From: Prolixibacteraceae bacterium
Lineage (GTDB): Bacteria > Bacteroidota > Bacteroidia > Bacteroidales > Prolixibacteraceae
Reading direction: 5' to 3'
Assembly: GCA_023229575.1 (NCBI GenBank)
Contig: JALNYZ010000026.1
Coordinates: 1-56,949 of the forward strand
Length of the DNA: 56,949 nt
Positions 1 to 8,677 of this stretch are shown here, piece after piece. The position numbers and the translations under genes are program-made. Under the pieces are notes generated by a model. The model saw only the letters and a list, made by a program, of their open reading frames with translations. It had not been told where the DNA came from and made no database searches. Each line of letters opens with the position of its first letter. Positions within the stretch are counted from its first letter, which is position 1.

Positions 1-203
1 CCCCATGAATCAGTATTCCAAAAAGCAACGTTATTGGAAGCGTAGCTTACCGGCTTACCTTCACGATGATTGACAAAGGAGTGGAATTCAAAATTTGGGT
101 TTAAAAGCAAATTTACGGTCCCTTTGGATTCCTGAGAGAAGGTTTGAAAGGAAACTGACGCCATGATAGCAAGAAAACAACACAGTTGGTAAAATTTCAA
201 CAT
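1..203 (-). CDS. N-terminus of a secreted protein, cut by the window edge
   Basis: An open frame starts at 203 and runs off the left edge after 67 codons. Residues 1-24 (MLKFYQLCCFLAIMASVSF, then QTFSQ) look like a Sec signal peptide, with cleavage probably near FSQ/ES. The mature part begins with a NLLLNPNFEFHSF stretch, which resembles the first strand of jelly-roll or carbohydrate-binding-like domains ('NLLxNPxFE'). It follows the GH109 gene with an 80-base gap and is probably the next gene of the same operon. The family cannot be named from 67 residues. A secreted glycan-active protein is the likeliest class, by context only. Confidence 0.7.
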   Translation of the reverse strand, partial: MLKFYQLCCFLAIMASVSFQTFSQESKGTVNLLLNPNFEFHSFVNHREGKPVSYASNNVAFWNTDSW

Positions 204-282
204 CTTTCAATCGTTTTAAGTTATTGTCTGTTACGCATTTTATTGAAAAACAGATGAATATTTACAATTTTCTTATTTGATT

Positions 283-1731
283 TTATATTCCAAGCTGTTT
301 TGAGGATTCATTCTTTTTCGGCTCTTTTACACCTGTTGTTCCGCCTCCTTTGAGGGTAAGTTCGACCGGTGCATTGGTTTTCCATGATCCATTCGTAAAA
401 TCAGGCACATCTACAGAGTTGGAGCGATTCTTAACCGATTTTTCACTGAGTGGCCCTATTGCGCTTAACATGGCGGCATCATATACATTCTGATCAAGTG
501 GAAGTCCATTGCGCAGGCAATCGATCAGTCTCCAATCCATCATGAAGTCCATTCCACCATGACCGCCAACCTTTTTGGCCATCGCGCCGATCCTGGTTAC
601 AATTTCAGGTGTATATTTCAATTCCAGCTCTTTCATCTCTTCAGGTTTAAACCATTCGTGGCCGGTGGCAATCCTGGGATCGGGATATTTACTGGCCATC
701 CCTTTGGTACCGCTGATCAGATGAAGACGCGAGTAGACCCTTGGACTGGTCACATCATGCTGAATCATGATGGTGCGTCCCTTGTATGTGCGCACCGTTG
801 TCGTATTGATGTTTCCCCGATAATGGCCGGTGGCATATTCTTTGTAGAAATCATCCCTGGAAGCCAACTTCCGTGCCATTTCAGCCATCTGGAAATCGTT
901 GGACGACATGGAGGTTAGGTATTCCATACGATCCCCCCTGTTGATGTTCAGTACCTGGCAAACAGGACCCAGGCCATGCGTCGGGTACAAATTACCATTG
1001 CGTTGCTGGTTTTCCCTAAGGCGCCACATGTCGCTGTATTTTTTCTTGTTAAAATTACCTTCAAGAAGATCGTGGTTGTATGCGCCTTCGCAATGGATAA
1101 TTTCGCCGAAGAAGCCCTGACGGGCCATGTTCAGGGTCAATAGTTCGAAGAAATCGTAACAGCAGTTCTCGAGCATCATGAAGTGCTTTTTGGTACGTTC
1201 AGACGTCTCCACCAGTTGCCAGCATTCATCGATGGTTTTGGCAGCAGGAACTTCACTTGCAGCATGTTTACCGTGTTCCATCGCATAGACGGCCATTGGG
1301 GTATGCCAGGCCCAGGGTGTTGTGATGTAGATGAAATCGATATCCGGGCTTTCACACATCTTTTTCCATGCATCATTACTGCCAGAATATGATTTTGCAC
1401 TTGGCAAACCCTTGTTCTCCAGCATCTTCTGCATTTTTTCGACGCGCTCTTCAATTACATCGCACAAGGCTACAATCTCAACCCCTTCGATGTAGGACAT
1501 CCGTTCAACTGCAGCGGGTCCCCGGTTACCGAGGCCCACAAAACCGATCCTAACTTTATCCAGTTTTGAGGCGGCAAAGCCGCTCATGTTAAATTGCTGT
1601 TTGTGATCGCTATTGCTTACTGCACCGCTAAATTCACCATTTGATGTTGCTGCCTGTCCAACCAGTCCGGTTGCCAATGCGCCGGTACCCAATAAGGTAT
1701 TCCGGAGAAAAACCCTTCTGTTTGATGCCAT
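283..1731 (-). CDS. GH109-type NAD-dependent glycosidase (alpha-N-acetylgalactosaminidase family), Tat-type signal
   Basis: A 482-residue Gfo/Idh/MocA-fold protein of GH109 type. Known GH109 enzymes cleave alpha-N-acetylgalactosaminides by transient oxidation at C3, elimination and re-reduction on a tightly bound NAD. Visible support: a twin-arginine-like start (NRRVFLR, residues 4-10) with a hydrophobic stretch, a Rossmann loop VGLGNRG at about 65-71, SEVPAAKT at about 159-166 in place of the usual EKP, GAYNHDL at 216-222 and YPTHGLGPV at 249-257. The last two are GH109 hallmarks. Length is normal for the family. It lies 34 bases after the cytoplasmic Gfo gene and is the clear exported member of the LacI-permease-NagA operon. 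The exact sugar specificity is inferred. Confidence 0.85.
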   Translation of the reverse strand: MASNRRVFLRNTLLGTGALATGLVGQAATSNGEFSGAVSNSDHKQQFNMSGFAASKLDKVRIGFVGLGNRGPAAVERMSYIEGVEIVALCDVIEERVEKMQKMLENKGLPSAKSYSGSNDAWKKMCESPDIDFIYITTPWAWHTPMAVYAMEHGKHAASEVPAAKTIDECWQLVETSERTKKHFMMLENCCYDFFELLTLNMARQGFFGEIIHCEGAYNHDLLEGNFNKKKYSDMWRLRENQQRNGNLYPTHGLGPVCQVLNINRGDRMEYLTSMSSNDFQMAEMARKLASRDDFYKEYATGHYRGNINTTTVRTYKGRTIMIQHDVTSPRVYSRLHLISGTKGMASKYPDPRIATGHEWFKPEEMKELELKYTPEIVTRIGAMAKKVGGHGGMDFMMDWRLIDCLRNGLPLDQNVYDAAMLSAIGPLSEKSVKNRSNSVDVPDFTNGSWKTNAPVELTLKGGGTTGVKEPKKNESSKQLGI

Positions 1732-1765
1732 TTTTGAGATAGTTTTATTTGTTTAGCAAGATTAA

Positions 1766-3031
1766 TTATTTTTTGGAACGAAGTATTACACGGGGATCAT
1801 TCCCGTATTCAATTGTCACGATTTCTCCATCGTTCAAGATTGAAACACGTGCAGCTTCGACTACCAGTTCATTGATATAACTGTTGGCAGGCGTTGCTAT
1901 AATACCCTTTTTGTCAACCTCCAGGATCATTTCCTGACGTTTTACCAATGAGTCAGTCTCCGACATACCCTGAACCTCATTTTCGATCATGCAGGCCATT
2001 GTAATTGAAGCTGAAACGGAATCAAATCCATATCCCACGGGTTTGTACCCTTGTCCCTCCCAGGGAACAAGCTTATAAAAATCGGGACTCACATAGTTAA
2101 AGTGAGAACCGGCACAGCCGATCCCATTCAAATAGGAGTGTTCAATACCTCTAAACTGATCATCGTGCTTGATCATACCGGTTTTGTGGTCCCCTTCGAA
2201 AAACATCTGCAGGCTTTGATCATTGCTTCCGGCTGCCTCATCGGGATAGCCCAGTCCGTCAATCACCGACAAAAGGGCATTATTCTCGAAACGGATCCGC
2301 CCATTTGCCCACATATATCCTTCATTGCCATTGGGAAATTTCCCTTTGATGCCGGATACCGATACTTCAACCGGTTTCAAACCTGTTATAAAGTAGACCA
2401 AATCCACATAATGACAGCCGATGTAGACAAAAGGATCGGTTTTATCACAGGTAAACCAATTCTGAAAATTGGATGAACGGTAGAAGTAAGGTTCTATTAG
2501 TTTTGCCTCTCCCATGACAAAATCACCGAATTGTTTAAGTTCGAAACTCCTTTTGGCAATTAGCGATCGTCTGTCAAAACGTTTGTGGTATTCAACACCA
2601 ACAAACAATCCCTTCTCAAAAGCAATTTTCTCAATTTCCAAAGTTTGTTCATACTTGAGAACCAATGGCTTAACACAAAGAACATGCTGATCGTTCTTCA
2701 ATGCCTCCATAACCACGGTATAATGGAACTGGTCAGGCATGGCCACAACGACCATTTGCCGGGGTTTCATGTTAGCGATAACTTCCTTGTACAATTCGGG
2801 ATATTTGTTCCCTTCCGGTTCTGAAACAGGAGGAAAAGCCTCGAAATCCTGACCCGGAAACGCTTCTGACATTTCAACGCTGCTTTTAAGCGCTTTCAAG
2901 GGAATAGTGTCCAGGGCACAGACTTTTATTCCGGCGACATATCCGGTTCGTTGCAAGTGATAAACAGATGGCAATAACAGATCGTATGTGATCATTCCAC
3001 CCCCCACAATAACAACATCCAATGCATTCAT
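1766..3031 (-). CDS. Cytoplasmic Gfo/Idh/MocA family oxidoreductase
   Basis: A 421-residue NAD(P)-dependent dehydrogenase with no signal peptide, so probably cytoplasmic. The N-terminus has a Rossmann strand-loop VVIVGGGMITYD at residues 6-17. The family's EKP motif appears as CVKP (about residues 119-122): the lysine is kept but the glutamate is valine. A HYVDLVYFITG segment further on corresponds to the active-site histidine helix of the family. It sits 20 bases downstream of the aminotransferase, suggesting a shared pathway in which a hydroxyl of an (amino) sugar or cyclitol is oxidised and the keto group exchanged with an amine, or the reverse. The substrate is unknown. Confidence 0.8.
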   Translation of the reverse strand: MNALDVVIVGGGMITYDLLLPSVYHLQRTGYVAGIKVCALDTIPLKALKSSVEMSEAFPGQDFEAFPPVSEPEGNKYPELYKEVIANMKPRQMVVVAMPDQFHYTVVMEALKNDQHVLCVKPLVLKYEQTLEIEKIAFEKGLFVGVEYHKRFDRRSLIAKRSFELKQFGDFVMGEAKLIEPYFYRSSNFQNWFTCDKTDPFVYIGCHYVDLVYFITGLKPVEVSVSGIKGKFPNGNEGYMWANGRIRFENNALLSVIDGLGYPDEAAGSNDQSLQMFFEGDHKTGMIKHDDQFRGIEHSYLNGIGCAGSHFNYVSPDFYKLVPWEGQGYKPVGYGFDSVSASITMACMIENEVQGMSETDSLVKRQEMILEVDKKGIIATPANSYINELVVEAARVSILNDGEIVTIEYGNDPRVILRSKK

Positions 3032-3051
3032 GTTTATATTATTAAATATGA

Positions 3052-4422
3052 CTATTTACCCAATATTTCATCGCAAGCCTCTTCAAAGACTTGGATTCCT
3101 TCCCATAATGCTTCCTCGGTAATTGTCAGCGGAGGAGCTATTTTAAGGCATTCGCCGGCAATACCTACAGGTGCGAACATTAACAATCCCTTGTGAAAGC
3201 ATTTTTCATTTATTTTCAATGCCATATCTGAATCTGGTATTTTTGTGCCTTTTTTAACTACCTGAATACCGGCCACCAGTCCTTTCCCCTGCAGGCAACC
3301 CAAAATATCGGGATATTTGCGCTGAATTCTTGATAATTCAGGTATTAATATGTCACCAAGTTTAGCGGCATTTTCAACAAGCTTTTCATTGATGATCAGT
3401 TTCAGGCTTTCAATCGCTGCCACCACAGGAAGCGGGCTTCCTGAATGGGTTGATGTCATGGAACCGGGTGAATAAAGGCCCATTATATCCTTTCTGCCGA
3501 TAACGGCTGAAATAGGCAAGGAAGAAGAAATTCCCTTTCCACATGCGATGAGGTCAGGCTTGATGCCATAATTTTCAAAGCAGAACATCTTTCCAGTTCT
3601 GCCAAAACCAGCCTGAACTTCATCAAAGATGCTCACGATGTCGTGCTCTTTGCAAAATGCGACTAATTTTTGTGCGTATTCTAAAGGCAAGAAATCAGGG
3701 CCTACTCCCTGGTAGGATTCAACGATCATACCGGCAATCTCCTCTGGCTTAACCCCCTGGGATTTTATGCTTTCCAGGAACAGGTCGAACGAGGTGTTTT
3801 CATTTTTGTAACCATCAGGGAAAGGTACCTGGATAAATGTTTTACCTTCATCAACAATCCAGGTTTTCAATCTGGGATTCCCTCCAGCCAGTTGAGCGCC
3901 CATTGTCCTGCCATGGAAAGCATTGTTGAAAGAAACCATATATTTCTTCTGTGGACCATGTTTTTCAAAGGCATAGGTCTTCGCAAGTTTAATGCAGTTT
4001 TCGGTAGCTTCACTGCCGGTACTGAGTAAAAATACCAGATAGTTTACAGGGTCCGGCGAGATTCCTTGAAGCATTTTTGTGAGTTCGGCACGTTTTTCAT
4101 GCACAAAAACGTAAGTTGCAAGAAGCTTCCGGTCCAAAATATTCCTGAGTTCATCAATGATTTCTTTTCTACCGTGTCCGGCATTGGTAATTAATACTCC
4201 TGATGACCAGTCAAGCCATTTGTTGCCCCAGCGGTCGTAGACCTGAAACCCTTCAGCCCCGTCCCAGATAACCGGCGGCTGGCCCATCATGGATACGGGT
4301 TCTGACTCTGATAGTGTATTAAAAATAGGTAATGATTCAGGAACCGGTAATTTTGTCCTGATCGTTCTGTATTTTGTGCTTACCTCGGGCACATCAACCG
4401 GAATTAAATTATACTTCGCCAT
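3052..4422 (-). CDS. Class III PLP-dependent aminotransferase
   Basis: A 456-residue class III (omega/GABA-type) aminotransferase. It shows STGSEATE at 134-141 (PLP phosphate pocket), IFDEVQAGFGRTG with Asp267 for the pyridine nitrogen, and Lys296 in LIACGKGISS as the predicted Schiff-base lysine. Length and motif order are normal, so it should be active. There is no export signal. It lies between a NagA-like deacetylase and a cytoplasmic Gfo/Idh/MocA dehydrogenase. That position is unusual for a GABA or ornithine aminotransferase and suggests transamination of an amino-sugar-derived or keto-sugar intermediate. A role in recycling an amino acid or polyamine cannot be excluded. Confidence 0.88.
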   Translation of the reverse strand: MAKYNLIPVDVPEVSTKYRTIRTKLPVPESLPIFNTLSESEPVSMMGQPPVIWDGAEGFQVYDRWGNKWLDWSSGVLITNAGHGRKEIIDELRNILDRKLLATYVFVHEKRAELTKMLQGISPDPVNYLVFLLSTGSEATENCIKLAKTYAFEKHGPQKKYMVSFNNAFHGRTMGAQLAGGNPRLKTWIVDEGKTFIQVPFPDGYKNENTSFDLFLESIKSQGVKPEEIAGMIVESYQGVGPDFLPLEYAQKLVAFCKEHDIVSIFDEVQAGFGRTGKMFCFENYGIKPDLIACGKGISSSLPISAVIGRKDIMGLYSPGSMTSTHSGSPLPVVAAIESLKLIINEKLVENAAKLGDILIPELSRIQRKYPDILGCLQGKGLVAGIQVVKKGTKIPDSDMALKINEKCFHKGLLMFAPVGIAGECLKIAPPLTITEEALWEGIQVFEEACDEILGK

Positions 4423-4566
4423 TTTTAAAATTTTTTATCCTCTATTTTTGAATTTATCTTCCTGCTCGCTTAAAAGTCATTAACTAAATATGCTATCAAA
4501 CGACCTGCTTACATTTTCCTTCAGATCCATTTCTGTTTGATTTTTTTTTTACAATTCCTGCAACAA

Positions 4567-5799
4567 TCAATCCTTCGAATAGACTTCCTTGCCGGCGACG
4601 ATCGTTTTCAGAATAATCATTTTTTCATTCTCCATTGTAAATAAAATCAAATCAGCACGTTTCCCCTTTTCCAATACTCCACGATCATCCAGGTTATGAA
4701 CAAATGCGGGATTTAGTGTTGTCATCCGAATGGCGTTGACCAACCCGCAACCCGAGACTTTCATGATGTGGGCAACCCCATTTCGCAAAGGTGAAGCGGA
4801 ACCATAAAGTCCTCCCTCAGAGAACAAAAGATTTCCATCCGCCGTTTTTTCGACCGTCTTTCCATCTTTTATTTTATATATACCTGCTGGTAATCCGGCA
4901 TAACTTGTAATATCAGATGTGATAACAATATTATCCACCCCCTTGGTTTTGTAAAATACCTGAAGCATTTCGGGTGGAAGATGAAAACCATCTGCAATGA
5001 AGCTTATTCTCAATCGTCCGTCGGCAAGCTGTGGCCAAATTGGATTGTGGTGCCTGTTTATCGTACCGGCGCATCCGTTGCCCAGATGTGTCGCAAGACC
5101 AGCGCCATTATCAATTGCCTGCTTGATCTGCCCTGCCGTACCATTGTGATGCCCCAGTGAAACGACAATGCCCAATTCCCTGCATTTTCTGATAAAATCA
5201 TAAGCACCTTCAACTTCAGGGGCAACTGTAATCAAGATTATTTTTTCGCCCGAGGCTTTATAGAGTTCAAGAAATTCACTCCAAACGGGTTTGCGGACAT
5301 GCTCCAATGGGTGGGCTCCACGATAACCATCTACTTCAGAAATATAGGGACCTTCGAGATGAAAGCCAGGAATGGAGCCCAAAAAAGAAGGATCTTCCAT
5401 AGCTTTGGCTAAAATGCCGAAATTTTTCTTCAACACCTCCTGGCTATTGGTGGTTAGTGTTGGGAAATAGGTTGTAACACCCTCTTCCCATAGACCCTCT
5501 GTAGCTTTCTTAACATCTGAAACGGTCAAGGTCGTCGCTTTAAACTCTTCCGAAATTTTAGAGGCGCCTTCAAAGCAAAATGAGACCGAATTGTACCCGT
5601 TAACCTGAATGTCAATTAACCCGGGAGCGATAAATTGGCCTTTGGCGTCAATCTCAATGGCTCCTGGGGCACCAAGGTTCCCTTCGGCAACTGACTCTAT
5701 TATCCCAGACCGGACCAATACCGTTGCATTATTCAAAATGCCCGTCGGCGTTACTGCCTGACCGTTGTAGATCTTTAATAATATTTTCTCTGAACTCAT
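4567..5799 (-). CDS. N-acetylglucosamine-6-phosphate deacetylase-like amidohydrolase
   Basis: A 410-residue amidohydrolase of the NagA family. The family removes the acetyl group from N-acetylhexosamine 6-phosphate in the cytoplasm. Metal and catalytic positions are present: HLEGP with Glu149, SLGHH with His217, ATHLGNG with His238, and Asp296 in VITSDITSY. The first motif reads DIQVNGYNSVSF instead of the usual glycine-rich version, and THLGNG replaces the typical THLFNA, so this is a divergent member whose substrate may differ from GlcNAc-6-P. It follows the permease by 25 bases. No sugar kinase, NagB deaminase or isomerase is visible in the window, so the rest of a canonical GlcNAc route would have to be elsewhere. 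Confidence 0.82.
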   Translation of the reverse strand: MSSEKILLKIYNGQAVTPTGILNNATVLVRSGIIESVAEGNLGAPGAIEIDAKGQFIAPGLIDIQVNGYNSVSFCFEGASKISEEFKATTLTVSDVKKATEGLWEEGVTTYFPTLTTNSQEVLKKNFGILAKAMEDPSFLGSIPGFHLEGPYISEVDGYRGAHPLEHVRKPVWSEFLELYKASGEKIILITVAPEVEGAYDFIRKCRELGIVVSLGHHNGTAGQIKQAIDNGAGLATHLGNGCAGTINRHHNPIWPQLADGRLRISFIADGFHLPPEMLQVFYKTKGVDNIVITSDITSYAGLPAGIYKIKDGKTVEKTADGNLLFSEGGLYGSASPLRNGVAHIMKVSGCGLVNAIRMTTLNPAFVHNLDDRGVLEKGKRADLILFTMENEKMIILKTIVAGKEVYSKD

Positions 5800-5824
5800 C
5801 TCTATTTATGTATTTTATTGTTGT

Positions 5825-7162
5825 TTATGCTGCTTTACTTAATGACCAACTTTTAACCCTATAACCGTAATAGGCATAATAAACCAGATATACATAACAT
5901 GGCATCAATACCCAGTAAGCCAGGTGCGGATTGTAATGATCGGCAAAATATCCGTATATGATAGGTACTATTGCGCTTCCGCAGAGGCCCATAATCAAAA
6001 TTGATCCGCCCATTTTGGTGAACCGGCCCAATCCGTTAAGTGCAAGGGGCCAAATTGCAGACCACATCAAAGAGTTGGAAAGACCCAGTAATACTAGAAA
6101 CCAAATAGACAGTCTTGCAGTATGTCCAAGAAAGGTTACGTTCTGACTACTCACCATGAAAAACAAAAGGGTCAGAACAATGGCCGATGTGGTACAGAGA
6201 CGCAATACATTCAAATGATTGATGAATTTTGGAATAAGAACAATGCCCAACAAAAAGCCGGACATTGTTATGCCAAGAATGTAGGATGGAAAAACTTTCG
6301 CTTCCAGCAGTGGCAAACCAAGCGATTGAGCATATCCGATTACTGTATTAATACCTGTAACCTGCGATCCGACGTGCAGAAATAACGCGACGGCGCCAAG
6401 AATAAGGTGAGGAAACTGAACAATACTTGTTTTACCGGAATTTGCATCAGCTACCTCAGAATTTTCGTTGTTGGTATCTATTTCAGGCAATATGGAATAC
6501 CTTATCGTCAATCCAAGTCCGAAGAGGAAAACTGCCATAACTGAATAAGGAACAATCACCCGCTGAATCAATGCATCCAACGCTGCACTTCTTGCTGCCG
6601 CATCCATCAGCGGCAATTGTTTGAACAACTCCGTATCTGTCGGCCTGAGTATGGCAGCCGCCAACAACAACGGGGCTACGATTCCCGCGGTTTTATTGCA
6701 GACGCCCATGATGCTCATCCGCTGCGCAGCCCTCTCTTTCGATCCAATCATGGTAATATAGGTATTGGCGGCCGGTTGAAGTATGGCCAGGCCCGTCCCT
6801 ATTGAGAAGAGTCCCAAAAGGAATAAACCGTAAGTCCTGGTTAAGGCAGCAGGAACAAAAATAAGGGCGCCCAATGCCATGATCCAGAAACCTATCATGA
6901 TCCCCTTTTTGAACCCATACCTTTCAAGCAAGTGAGCTGCCGGAATTGCCATAACAAAATAGGCGATGTAAAAGGCAAAGGCCACCAACAAAGACTGGGC
7001 GTTGTTTAATTCACACGAAATTTTAAAATAGGGAATTAAAATCGCGTTGATCCAGGTAGTGAAACCAAAAATAAAGAACAATAATGCAATGATCATGATC
7101 GATATGACCGTGTTGCGTGTGGACAACGAGCCTGCATGTACAACTTCCAATTTCTTTTTCAT
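5825..7162 (-). CDS. FucP/GluP-type MFS sugar:H+ symporter
   Basis: A 445-residue inner-membrane permease with about 12 hydrophobic segments, the last ending near residue 435. The first helix (MIIALLFFIFGFTTWINAIL) and the loop LLERYGFKKGIMIGF match the FucP/GluP/NagP branch of the major facilitator superfamily, which imports fucose, glucose/galactose or N-acetylglucosamine by proton symport. Being next to the NagA-like gene favours an N-acetylhexosamine or its oxidised derivative. It is the first structural gene after the LacI regulator (107-base gap) and probably sits under the same operator-controlled promoter. Confidence 0.88.
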   Translation of the reverse strand: MKKKLEVVHAGSLSTRNTVISIMIIALLFFIFGFTTWINAILIPYFKISCELNNAQSLLVAFAFYIAYFVMAIPAAHLLERYGFKKGIMIGFWIMALGALIFVPAALTRTYGLFLLGLFSIGTGLAILQPAANTYITMIGSKERAAQRMSIMGVCNKTAGIVAPLLLAAAILRPTDTELFKQLPLMDAAARSAALDALIQRVIVPYSVMAVFLFGLGLTIRYSILPEIDTNNENSEVADANSGKTSIVQFPHLILGAVALFLHVGSQVTGINTVIGYAQSLGLPLLEAKVFPSYILGITMSGFLLGIVLIPKFINHLNVLRLCTTSAIVLTLLFFMVSSQNVTFLGHTARLSIWFLVLLGLSNSLMWSAIWPLALNGLGRFTKMGGSILIMGLCGSAIVPIIYGYFADHYNPHLAYWVLMPCYVYLVYYAYYGYRVKSWSLSKAA

Positions 7163-7269
7163 ATGCTTATAATTTGTTTTTCATACCCTCCGAAAGCCCG
7201 GAAGGATATATTTTACACTTCGTTATACTATTGTCAATAAACTTTTTTCAGTATTCATTGGGTTCTTAT

Positions 7270-8337
7270 CTATCCTGAATATGTCAGATAGAAGTCAAGA
7301 TTCTCCCGGATAATTATATCCAGGGGTACATACTGCGTCTTTTTTGGCACGATCTTGTTTACCAGCAGATCGAATAGGGTTTTCACGGCGCATACACCTT
7401 GTTGGATCGGACTCTGGGAAATAATCCAGTCGATGCTGCCATTTCTTAATTGGTTGATGTTTTCTTCCACCAAATCGAATCCAATCAGCCGGATATCCAG
7501 CTCATGGTCTGAATGAAAGCCAGCGACCAAATGGGCCCTTGAAGTTGTGACAAAGACCCCTTTGATATTTGGATTTTTGATATAGAATTTGGTCAATTCC
7601 TGAAAAATGGCAGTCCTGTCAGTCGAAGAGATGACCAATGTATGGATGGAAGGGGAATATTCCTGAAAATTTTCTGTAAAGTAATTTCGGAATCCTTGTT
7701 CTATCTGACTTAGATTGGAAGAGTTTTCCATCCCTTTTACGATATTCAGCACAAGTATCTGATCATCCGAACGTACCATTGATTTCATCAGCCGGCCAGC
7801 TACATATCCGCTGCGCTCGGTATGTGGACCGATGTAACTGATGTTTTTTTGATTGGGAATTGTCGCATCAATAAAAACGTATGGAATTTTGTACTTCTCC
7901 AGTTTTTTTACGAACAGGATACTTTCTTTAACGAAAGATGGGGCCAGGATGACACCATCCGGCTTCATTTCAACAATATTTCTGGTCTGTTCAATGAAGG
8001 ATGATTCGTCAAACTGGCTAAAGTAGAATGTTTCAAGGCTAAACCCAAAATCTTTGAACCCTTCGGCAACTTGCTCTGCTCCTTGTTTGGGTAACAGCCA
8101 ATATTTGTTTTCTGAAGTTATTTGAGGCAATAGCGTGCAAACCGTAAATTGATTTCTCAGGGACAATGCCCGGGCCAACTGGTTCGGATTAAAGTTGTAC
8201 TCATTGATTGCCACTTCAATCCGTCTTTTTTTATCGGCTGATACTTTTCCCCGGTTATGGATTACCCTGTCCACCGTTCCGGCGGATACTTTCGCAAATC
8301 TGGCAATATCTTGTATCGTAATCCTTTTCGTGCCCAT
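7270..8337 (-). CDS. LacI-family transcriptional regulator
   Basis: A 355-residue LacI-type repressor. Residues about 5-58 form the helix-turn-helix and hinge helix (ITIQDIARFAKVSAGTVDRV, then PNQLARAL), followed by a periplasmic-binding-protein-like effector domain to the C-terminus. It is the first gene of the operon with the permease, NagA-like deacetylase, aminotransferase, dehydrogenase and GH109. Two copies of a palindrome with a central CG, typical for this family, lie upstream (8525-8538 and 8641-8654), so autoregulation of the operon is likely. The inducer is probably the imported sugar or a phosphate of it (inference). Confidence 0.92.
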   Translation of the reverse strand: MGTKRITIQDIARFAKVSAGTVDRVIHNRGKVSADKKRRIEVAINEYNFNPNQLARALSLRNQFTVCTLLPQITSENKYWLLPKQGAEQVAEGFKDFGFSLETFYFSQFDESSFIEQTRNIVEMKPDGVILAPSFVKESILFVKKLEKYKIPYVFIDATIPNQKNISYIGPHTERSGYVAGRLMKSMVRSDDQILVLNIVKGMENSSNLSQIEQGFRNYFTENFQEYSPSIHTLVISSTDRTAIFQELTKFYIKNPNIKGVFVTTSRAHLVAGFHSDHELDIRLIGFDLVEENINQLRNGSIDWIISQSPIQQGVCAVKTLFDLLVNKIVPKKTQYVPLDIIIRENLDFYLTYSG

Positions 8338-8486
8338 ATTGGAAATTACTTCCTTTCAGACCAAATTGAACATACTCCCCTACTTATCCATCAATATCAT
8401 TCACCGTCAAATCAAAGTGTTAATGGTACACCCGGATAGGATATGGAATAAGAACAAAACTATTGATGGTACCGAAATATTTCTAG

Positions 8487-8522
8487 CAAAGATAAACAAA
8501 AGATAATCACCTTAATTGCAAA
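8487..8522 (-). promoter_or_regulatory. Candidate promoter of the LacI operon
   Basis: Read on the minus strand, TTTG (8522-8519) is followed after 24 bases by TATCTTTG (8494-8487), which fits the Bacteroidota -7 consensus TAnnTTTG. The spacing is a few bases longer than the usual 19-21, so strength is uncertain. The first operator palindrome begins three bases upstream of the -33 element. Confidence 0.45.
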
Positions 8523-8524
8523 AA

Positions 8525-8538
8525 TGTGTTCGCACACA
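8525..8538. promoter_or_regulatory. Predicted LacI-family operator, proximal copy
   Basis: The sequence TGTGTTCGCACACA fits the fully symmetrical pattern TGTGTnCGnACACA, a palindrome with a central CG as is usual for LacI-family sites. It abuts the candidate promoter of the LacI gene. An equivalent copy lies 116 bases upstream. Confidence 0.7.
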
Positions 8539-8548
8539 CAATCGCAAT

Positions 8549-8569
8549 TAATATAGCAACGCTATATTA
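8549..8569. repeat. Perfect inverted repeat, 9-base arms
   Basis: TAATATAGC, a 3-base spacer AAC, and GCTATATTA form a perfect palindrome between the two LacI-type operators. It could be a hairpin ending the upstream carbon-nitrogen hydrolase operon, though it lacks a following T-run on the minus strand, or a binding site for another regulator. Confidence 0.5.
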
Positions 8570-8619
8570 TATTAATCATTGATAAACAGTGTTTTATTAT
8601 ATGATACTTTTTAGATATA

Positions 8620-8633
8620 ATGTTGCAGAACAT
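8620..8633. repeat. Short inverted repeat ATGTT-n4-AACAT
   Basis: ATGTTGCAGAACAT has perfect 5-base arms around a 4-base centre and differs from the two LacI-type sites. It lies 8 bases from the distal operator and may be a site for a second transcription factor. The evidence is symmetry and position only. Confidence 0.35.
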
Positions 8634-8640
8634 CTATATT

Positions 8641-8654
8641 TGTGTACGAACACA
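8641..8654. promoter_or_regulatory. Predicted LacI-family operator, distal copy
   Basis: TGTGTACGAACACA fits the same TGTGTnCGnACACA pattern as 8525-8538, and the symmetry extends one base further on each side (T/A). It lies 23 bases past the stop codon of the upstream gene. The centre-to-centre distance to the proximal copy is 116 bp, about 11 helical turns, which suits DNA looping by a tetrameric or bridged repressor. Confidence 0.7.
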
Positions 8655-8677
8655 ACTTAAATTTCCCAATGCCTGGA

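Larger units (their letters stand above)
8338..8677. other. 340-base regulatory intergenic region
   Basis: This gap lies between the end of the carbon-nitrogen hydrolase gene and the start of the LacI gene. It holds no gene I can support. It contains two matching CG-centred palindromes, two further perfect inverted repeats (8549-8569 and 8620-8633) and a candidate Bacteroidota promoter (8487-8522, minus strand). Each is listed separately. The part from 8338 to about 8480 would be the 5' leader of the LacI operon, and I see no convincing riboswitch in it. Confidence 0.7.

Noticed and set aside
559..918. Plus-strand open frame inside the GH109 gene
   Set aside because: It lies opposite a well-supported gene, has no family features and no separate start signals. 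The same holds for all other plus-strand frames opposite genes.
7187..7205. Hairpin between LacI and permease genes
   Set aside because: The stem CCTCCG/CGGAAGG has a bulge and no T-run. It is too weak to call an attenuator or terminator.
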